Positions 54,128 through 57,513 of a stretch of DNA of 57,513 nucleotides are shown one piece after another (within the stretch, counting starts at the first letter, position 1; each line of letters opens with the position of its first letter). The notes beneath the pieces were generated by a model. The model searched no databases. It was not told the origin of the DNA and saw only the letters and a program-made list of their open reading frames with translations. The DNA lies in contig CALXRI010000020.1 in the NCBI GenBank assembly GCA_944390795.1, positions 1 to 57,513 of the forward strand, written 5' to 3'. The translations under genes were made by a program, and so were the position numbers. The stretch comes from an uncultured Victivallales bacterium (GTDB lineage Bacteria > Verrucomicrobiota > Lentisphaeria > Victivallales > UBA1829).

Positions 54128-55804
54128 TCATTTCCCCGTTTTTTCCCCGCGATCCAGAGCGGTGACCGTCTGCAGAATTCTCTGCAGCGCGTCGGTGAAT
54201 CCGGCATAGTATTCTGAGCCTCTGTTTCTGCCCAGCGGAAGAGCGGAAGCATCCTTCAGGTCAATCGCGGAAGGATAGAGGTAACAGAGCGCGTCTTCCC
54301 GGCCCTCCAGCGAATTGACCGCAACGCTTACGACAACGCCGATGAACTCCCCCTCCTTGGAAATCACAAAATCGCCGACCTCCGCAGGCAGTTCACTGCC
54401 GTTCCGCTGCGAATTCCGGATATGAAGATAGGAATAACCCTGTTCCAGCGGAAGGGAACAGCGTCCGTTCAGGGATGCCGTTTCCGTCCCGAAGCTCCCG
54501 AACTTGAACAGCGTGAGATTCTGCAGTCCGCGTTTCTTGAGTTCCGCCCCGGTGATCGCCTTCAACGGCGTTCCGGACGGTTTGGGAAGGGCAAAGAGAC
54601 AGGCCCGCGGATCGGCATTGAGCGACCAGAGCGGACCGGGCAGCAGCGCGGGAGCTCCCGGCGCACCCGGTTTCTTCACCGCATAGGCCAGCTCGACAAC
54701 CCGCGTATAGCCGGCATAGCGTTTGAGAAGCCCCGTCAGCGAGCGGAAGGCGCCGGGCAGATAGGTTTTTCCGCCGATTTCGATTACCGGCGCATAAAGA
54801 GTCTCATTCAACTGAAAATCGTTCATGAAACGCTCGTTTTTCAGGTGGAAAGTGAGCTGCACGGCTGCGGCGGAATACTTCTCCAGAGCTTCACTGCGCA
54901 GGAGTTTCTCGGTTTCCGCAAGACGGCGGCGGGTTTCCGCAAGACTCTCCGCGCGCGCGCTGGATTCCGCAGTCACACGGGAAAGAGTTTCCCGTGTCTT
55001 CGCAAGCGACGAATTCGAATCCGCCAGGTCTTTCCTCATGCGCCTGAGTTCCTCCTGCGTCTTTCCGGCATTCCGAACCGCGGCATCCAGCAGGCGTTTC
55101 GTATTCGCAAGCTCCACGCGTGTCTGCTCCAGTTCAACGCCGCGGGTATAGAGCGCCTTTGTCGAGGCCTCTTCTTTGATCTTCGCTTCGGCAAGCTCCT
55201 TTTCCGTCCGGCTCAGCGAACCTTTCGCATAGGAAAGCCCCATTTCAGTCTCCCGCAGCCGGCCTTCGGCTGTTTTCAACTTTCCGGAGACAACGGCCAG
55301 ATTCGCCTTTGATTCCTTCAGTTCGGCGGTGCGGGAGGCAGTCTCTTTCCGGGAATGCCGGAGCTCCGCGCTGGCATTTTCATATTTTGCGGAAACGTCC
55401 CGGATATCCGCAAGCGCCTGCTTCAAGGCTTCATTCTGTCTGGCCAGCTCCTCATCGCGGCTCTTCAGAGTCTTTTCCTTTTCCCGAAGGGTCATGCGGG
55501 CGGCCAGGAGCGCCTTTGAAGTCTCATTCAGTTTCATGGTCCGGCTGTCCACATCTCCGGCGAGCTGGGCGAGCTGAGCGCGGAGCTTTTCCAGTTCGGA
55601 CTCCGCCTGCGCTTTTTCCGACTGAATCCGCGCACGTTTCTTCAATTCCTTGTGCATCTGTTCGATATGGGCGTCCTGCGCGGCGGTGCGGGAAATCACG
55701 GTTCCGCCTCCCGGCGTGGAGGTCATTTCCCCGACGCCGATCGACAGGGACATTGCCGACAACACGAGGAAATCGCAGATGACGATCAGAATGGAACGGT
55801 TCAC
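54128..55804 (-). CDS. MotB/ExbD-like membrane subunit with long coiled coil
   Basis: A 558-residue protein starting at a GTG (55804) overlapped with the upstream stop (GTGA). One N-terminal helix, SILIVICDFLVLSAMSLS, contains an Asp (D11) followed by F-L-V-L, like the proton-carrying helix of MotB/ExbD (DFxxL). Then comes a continuous coiled coil at about 45-310 (many heptads such as LRETEMGLSYAKGSLSRTEK), and a C-terminal globular domain about 320-545 with trypsin-like-looking strands (VGDFVISKEGEFIGVVVS). No family recognised. Pairs with the TolQ/MotA-like gene just upstream. Confidence 0.6.
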   Translation of the reverse strand: MNRSILIVICDFLVLSAMSLSIGVGEMTSTPGGGTVISRTAAQDAHIEQMHKELKKRARIQSEKAQAESELEKLRAQLAQLAGDVDSRTMKLNETSKALLAARMTLREKEKTLKSRDEELARQNEALKQALADIRDVSAKYENASAELRHSRKETASRTAELKESKANLAVVSGKLKTAEGRLRETEMGLSYAKGSLSRTEKELAEAKIKEEASTKALYTRGVELEQTRVELANTKRLLDAAVRNAGKTQEELRRMRKDLADSNSSLAKTRETLSRVTAESSARAESLAETRRRLAETEKLLRSEALEKYSAAAVQLTFHLKNERFMNDFQLNETLYAPVIEIGGKTYLPGAFRSLTGLLKRYAGYTRVVELAYAVKKPGAPGAPALLPGPLWSLNADPRACLFALPKPSGTPLKAITGAELKKRGLQNLTLFKFGSFGTETASLNGRCSLPLEQGYSYLHIRNSQRNGSELPAEVGDFVISKEGEFIGVVVSVAVNSLEGREDALCYLYPSAIDLKDASALPLGRNRGSEYYAGFTDALQRILQTVTALDRGEKTGK

Positions 55805-56364
55805 GAGTCGCGGCCTCCCGGTTTGAGAGCGGAATCTTCAAGACGCTCCCGGAGCAGTTTCTGGCGGATCGGATATTGAAGCGCCACTCGCAGCAGAACA
55901 CTGAAAATGATGCCGACCAGTGTGGATGAGTAGGCGATCAGACGGCTGATCTGAGGATTGAAGGACATGACGATAAAAGACGATACCGTGCCGAACAATC
56001 CGAAATAGAGCGGAAGATCAAGGAAAAGGTCCGCATACTCCATCTTCTTCATCCGGATGTCATAAGATTCCCCGCTCTTCGCGATGTTCAGAAACACCCA
56101 CAGCGCAGTGATAAAGGCAAAGAGCTGCAGCAGCATGACAAAGATCAGGATATAGAACGACAGTCGCGCAGTGGTTTCCGCCAGGTTCCCGCCGGAAGCG
56201 GCAGTCGCTCCATCCGGAGACGGCGCGGCCTGCAGGGCGCCGCCTTCAAACAGGGAACGGAAAAAATCCGAACTGTGATAAAAATACTGCATCAGCAGAA
56301 TTACGATAAGCGCCGTTCCAATGTAAATTGCGGCAGCTCCGGCCCACCTCAGAAATTTTTTCAT
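55801..56364 (-). CDS. MotA/TolQ/ExbB-like membrane protein
   Basis: A 187-residue protein with four predicted membrane helices (about 8-29, 72-96, 116-133, 138-163). The last two, LYFGLFGTVSSFIVMS and AYSSTLVGIIFSVLLRV, resemble the paired channel helices of MotA/TolQ/ExbB (LGTV... and A-x-sT-x-G). A cytoplasmic loop with YDIRMKKMEYADLF links helix 2 and 3. Start 56364 has AGGA 8 bases upstream, better than one three codons earlier. Its stop overlaps the start of the coiled-coil subunit, implying a fixed two-protein complex. Confidence 0.6.
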   Translation of the reverse strand: MKKFLRWAGAAAIYIGTALIVILLMQYFYHSSDFFRSLFEGGALQAAPSPDGATAASGGNLAETTARLSFYILIFVMLLQLFAFITALWVFLNIAKSGESYDIRMKKMEYADLFLDLPLYFGLFGTVSSFIVMSFNPQISRLIAYSSTLVGIIFSVLLRVALQYPIRQKLLRERLEDSALKPGGRDS

Positions 56365-56630
56365 TGTCCCCATCCTGTCGTAATTGAATGTTTGTCTTAC
56401 CTGTTTTTAATGTAATGCGGCTTTTTCATTTATCAAGGTTCCGCGCGGAAGCATTGCCAAAAAATAATTGGCATTACCTGCGGGATATCAACAAAATCGG
56501 AATTTTATCATCGCCTTCCGGAGGAAAGATCAGCAGCTTTCGTTTTCGGAAGACATGCCAGGGAAACACGTTTTTCCGGTCCGGCATTTTCCGGAGGCTC
56601 TGCAAAATTATATTTTTTTTTGTTTTCAGC

Positions 56631-56658
56631 TTGCATTTATGAAGATCCCCGTTATATT
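56631..56658 (+). promoter_or_regulatory. Promoter of tRNA-Val
   Basis: TTGCAT, 16-base spacer, TATATT, ending 21 bases before the tRNA. A T-rich tract precedes it (56608-56620). Confidence 0.6.
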
Positions 56659-56679
56659 AAAGAGCGTCAATAAGAGCGA

Positions 56680-56756
56680 GGGTGTATAGCTCAGTTGGTT
56701 AGAGCGTCACGTTGACATCGTGAAGGTCACTGGTTCGAGTCCAGTTATACCCACCA
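56680..56756 (+). tRNA. trnV: tRNA-Val (anticodon GAC)
   Basis: The cloverleaf has acceptor GGGTGTA/TATACCC (one G-T pair), anticodon loop TTGACAT between TCACG and CGTGA, T-arm CTGGTTCGAGTCCAG, and encoded CCA. Confidence 0.97.
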
Positions 56757-56772
56757 TTTTTAAAATTCTCCG

Positions 56773-56798
56773 CCGACCGGTCTTCTGGTCGGTTTTTT
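56773..56798 (+). terminator. Intrinsic terminator after tRNA-Val
   Basis: CCGACC pairs with GGTCGG around GGTCTTCT and is followed by six T residues, 16 bases after the tRNA. Confidence 0.85.
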
Positions 56799-57503
56799 CG
56801 TTTCGGGGGTAAATTTGAGCTCAACTCGCGTTTTGCCCGAAAGCGGAGAATCTCCGCTTTTCTCTTATGAAGGTGTGGTTCAGACCCTCTCCCGGTAAAT
56901 TCTCCGGGGGAGTAAAAGACCGGTCTTTTGGTCTGGAGAGCATTTTTTGGAGGAAGCACACGTTGAAAAACCGACCTTTGATCGTCAATTTTTCTCTGCC
57001 ATACATTCATTTTGTAATCTCTTATTAAAGTAACATACTGGTAATCAACGAATAAAGCAAAAATATGCTAGCAAAGGACATGTGTTCGAAAAATCCAGAG
57101 GTCGGTACTCTATTCGCCCAATTCATAACAAAAGTCTTTTTGATTCAGAGAATTTTTCGAGTTTTGCGAAATTCGTTTTTTCAGAACAAACGACCTTTGC
57201 TTCAGCATTCATTCCGTCCTTCGGACGGTTCCACGCTTCCGGATCGCCTTTCTTTGAAAGCCGATCCTCCAACGTCGGTCAATTTTAATCCATCATTCAA
57301 ATATTCCTGATTTGCAATCACATTTCTTCATGCTATTTTATTCTTATTGACAGAATATGATGCATTGTTACATCATATTGACTGTCAATTTATTAACATG
57401 GAGAAAAGTGTCACCTGTTTTTTACTGAAAAACAGAACCATTTTATTAGGAGATATTATACTTTATCGGAAATAAAGTAGGGGTTGCTGAACCGGAGGGG
57501 ATC
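56799..57503. other. About 700 bp without a convincing gene, hairpin-rich
   Basis: No frame here has a ribosome site and protein-like composition. The region contains a hairpin AAAGCGGAGA/TCTCCGCTTT (56841-56862), a second copy of the terminator core GACCGGTCTTTTGGTC (56918-56933; first copy at 56775-56790, one mismatch), a CCGTCC/GGACGG hairpin near 57209-57223, and becomes AT-rich after 57300. Its place directly behind a tRNA fits an old integration site, but no copy of the tRNA 3' end was found. Confidence 0.6.
57346..57389. repeat. Long inverted repeat (16 bp of stem)
   Basis: Nested arms: outer ATTGACAG/CTGTCAAT, inner ATATGATG/CATCATAT, 8-base loop, with small internal asymmetry (1 versus 3 bases). 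A second hairpin, CTGTTTTT/AAAAACAG, follows at 57415-57435. No terminator-like T-run is attached to the large one, so it may be an operator or RNA structure for the gene starting at the window end. Confidence 0.7.
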
Positions 57504-57513
57504 ATGTTGCATT
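57504..57513 (+). CDS. Possible gene start at window edge
   Basis: ATG TTG CAT at the extreme end is preceded by a strong GGAGGGG 4 bases before the ATG. Only three codons are visible, so nothing can be said about the product. Confidence 0.3.

Noticed and set aside
56699-57010. Minus-strand frame ending in the tRNA-Val complement
   Set aside because: Its C-terminus is translated from antisense tRNA sequence, a known source of false genes; the rest covers a terminator.
57065-57310. Two overlapping plus-strand frames of 68-81 codons
   Set aside because: No ribosome site, low-complexity composition and two frames competing over the same DNA.

Overview
The window looks like a chromosome segment from a Lentisphaerota bacterium, probably a Victivallis-like gut or host-associated member. 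Supporting signs are a GC-rich coding background with AT-rich intergenic gaps, a pseudopilin with the [24 protein letters not shown]-type N-terminus that this phylum amplifies, and many unusual glycan-active proteins under LacI and AraC control. The assignment is inferred from protein style only; no rRNA gene is present.

Layout. (1) 1-4300, minus strand: the translation/transcription block tRNA-Leu, tRNA-Thr-tuf-rpmG-tRNA-Trp-secE-nusG-rplK-rplA-rplJ (rplJ cut by the window edge), with an L1-type autoregulatory leader before rplK. (2) 4327-6452: a small odd patch with a LexA/CI-like regulator, an extremely AT-rich gap, a zinc-ribbon/HTH gene interrupted by an in-frame UGA where a zinc-ligand cysteine would be expected, and a possible phage-tail-like gene. 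(3) 6494-30886: mixed metabolism. It holds a CE15 glucuronoyl esterase, hisG, a GH36-like alpha-galactosidase, tRNA-Gly, a DUF486-NfeD-flotillin operon, pheA with an ABC ATPase and an orphan DNA methyltransferase, a deoxyribosyltransferase-Nudix-dehydrogenase operon, a DUF5596-like protein, fucI, an M16 protease, a DUF362 ferredoxin protein, a GNAT/hydrolase pair and purM.

(4) 30971-51783: a carbohydrate region. A thioesterase is followed by a LacI regulator with a palindromic operator in its promoter and a GHL6-like glycosidase. An AraC regulator with 21-bp-spaced direct repeats in its own consensus promoter diverges from a six-gene operon (isomerase-like TIM barrel, pseudopilin, two related secreted beta-sandwich proteins of which one carries a C-terminal glycosidase-like barrel, HAD phosphatase, unknown glycosidase-like protein). 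A decayed sialate O-acetylesterase, a second AraC gene divergent from a GH2 glycosidase, and a two-gene operon (unknown 729-residue protein plus acetyl-xylan-esterase-like protein) follow. No sugar transporter is seen, so uptake must be encoded elsewhere.

(5) 52167-57513: an inositol-monophosphatase-family protein convergent with a radical-SAM/HhH protein, then a translationally coupled pair resembling a MotA/TolQ-type channel subunit plus a MotB/ExbD-type subunit with a huge coiled coil (the best candidate for an undescribed system), then tRNA-Val and about 700 bp of low-coding, hairpin-rich DNA.

Promoters seen by eye often use a 16-bp spacer between TTGNNN and TATANT elements, notably in front of all the tRNA units.
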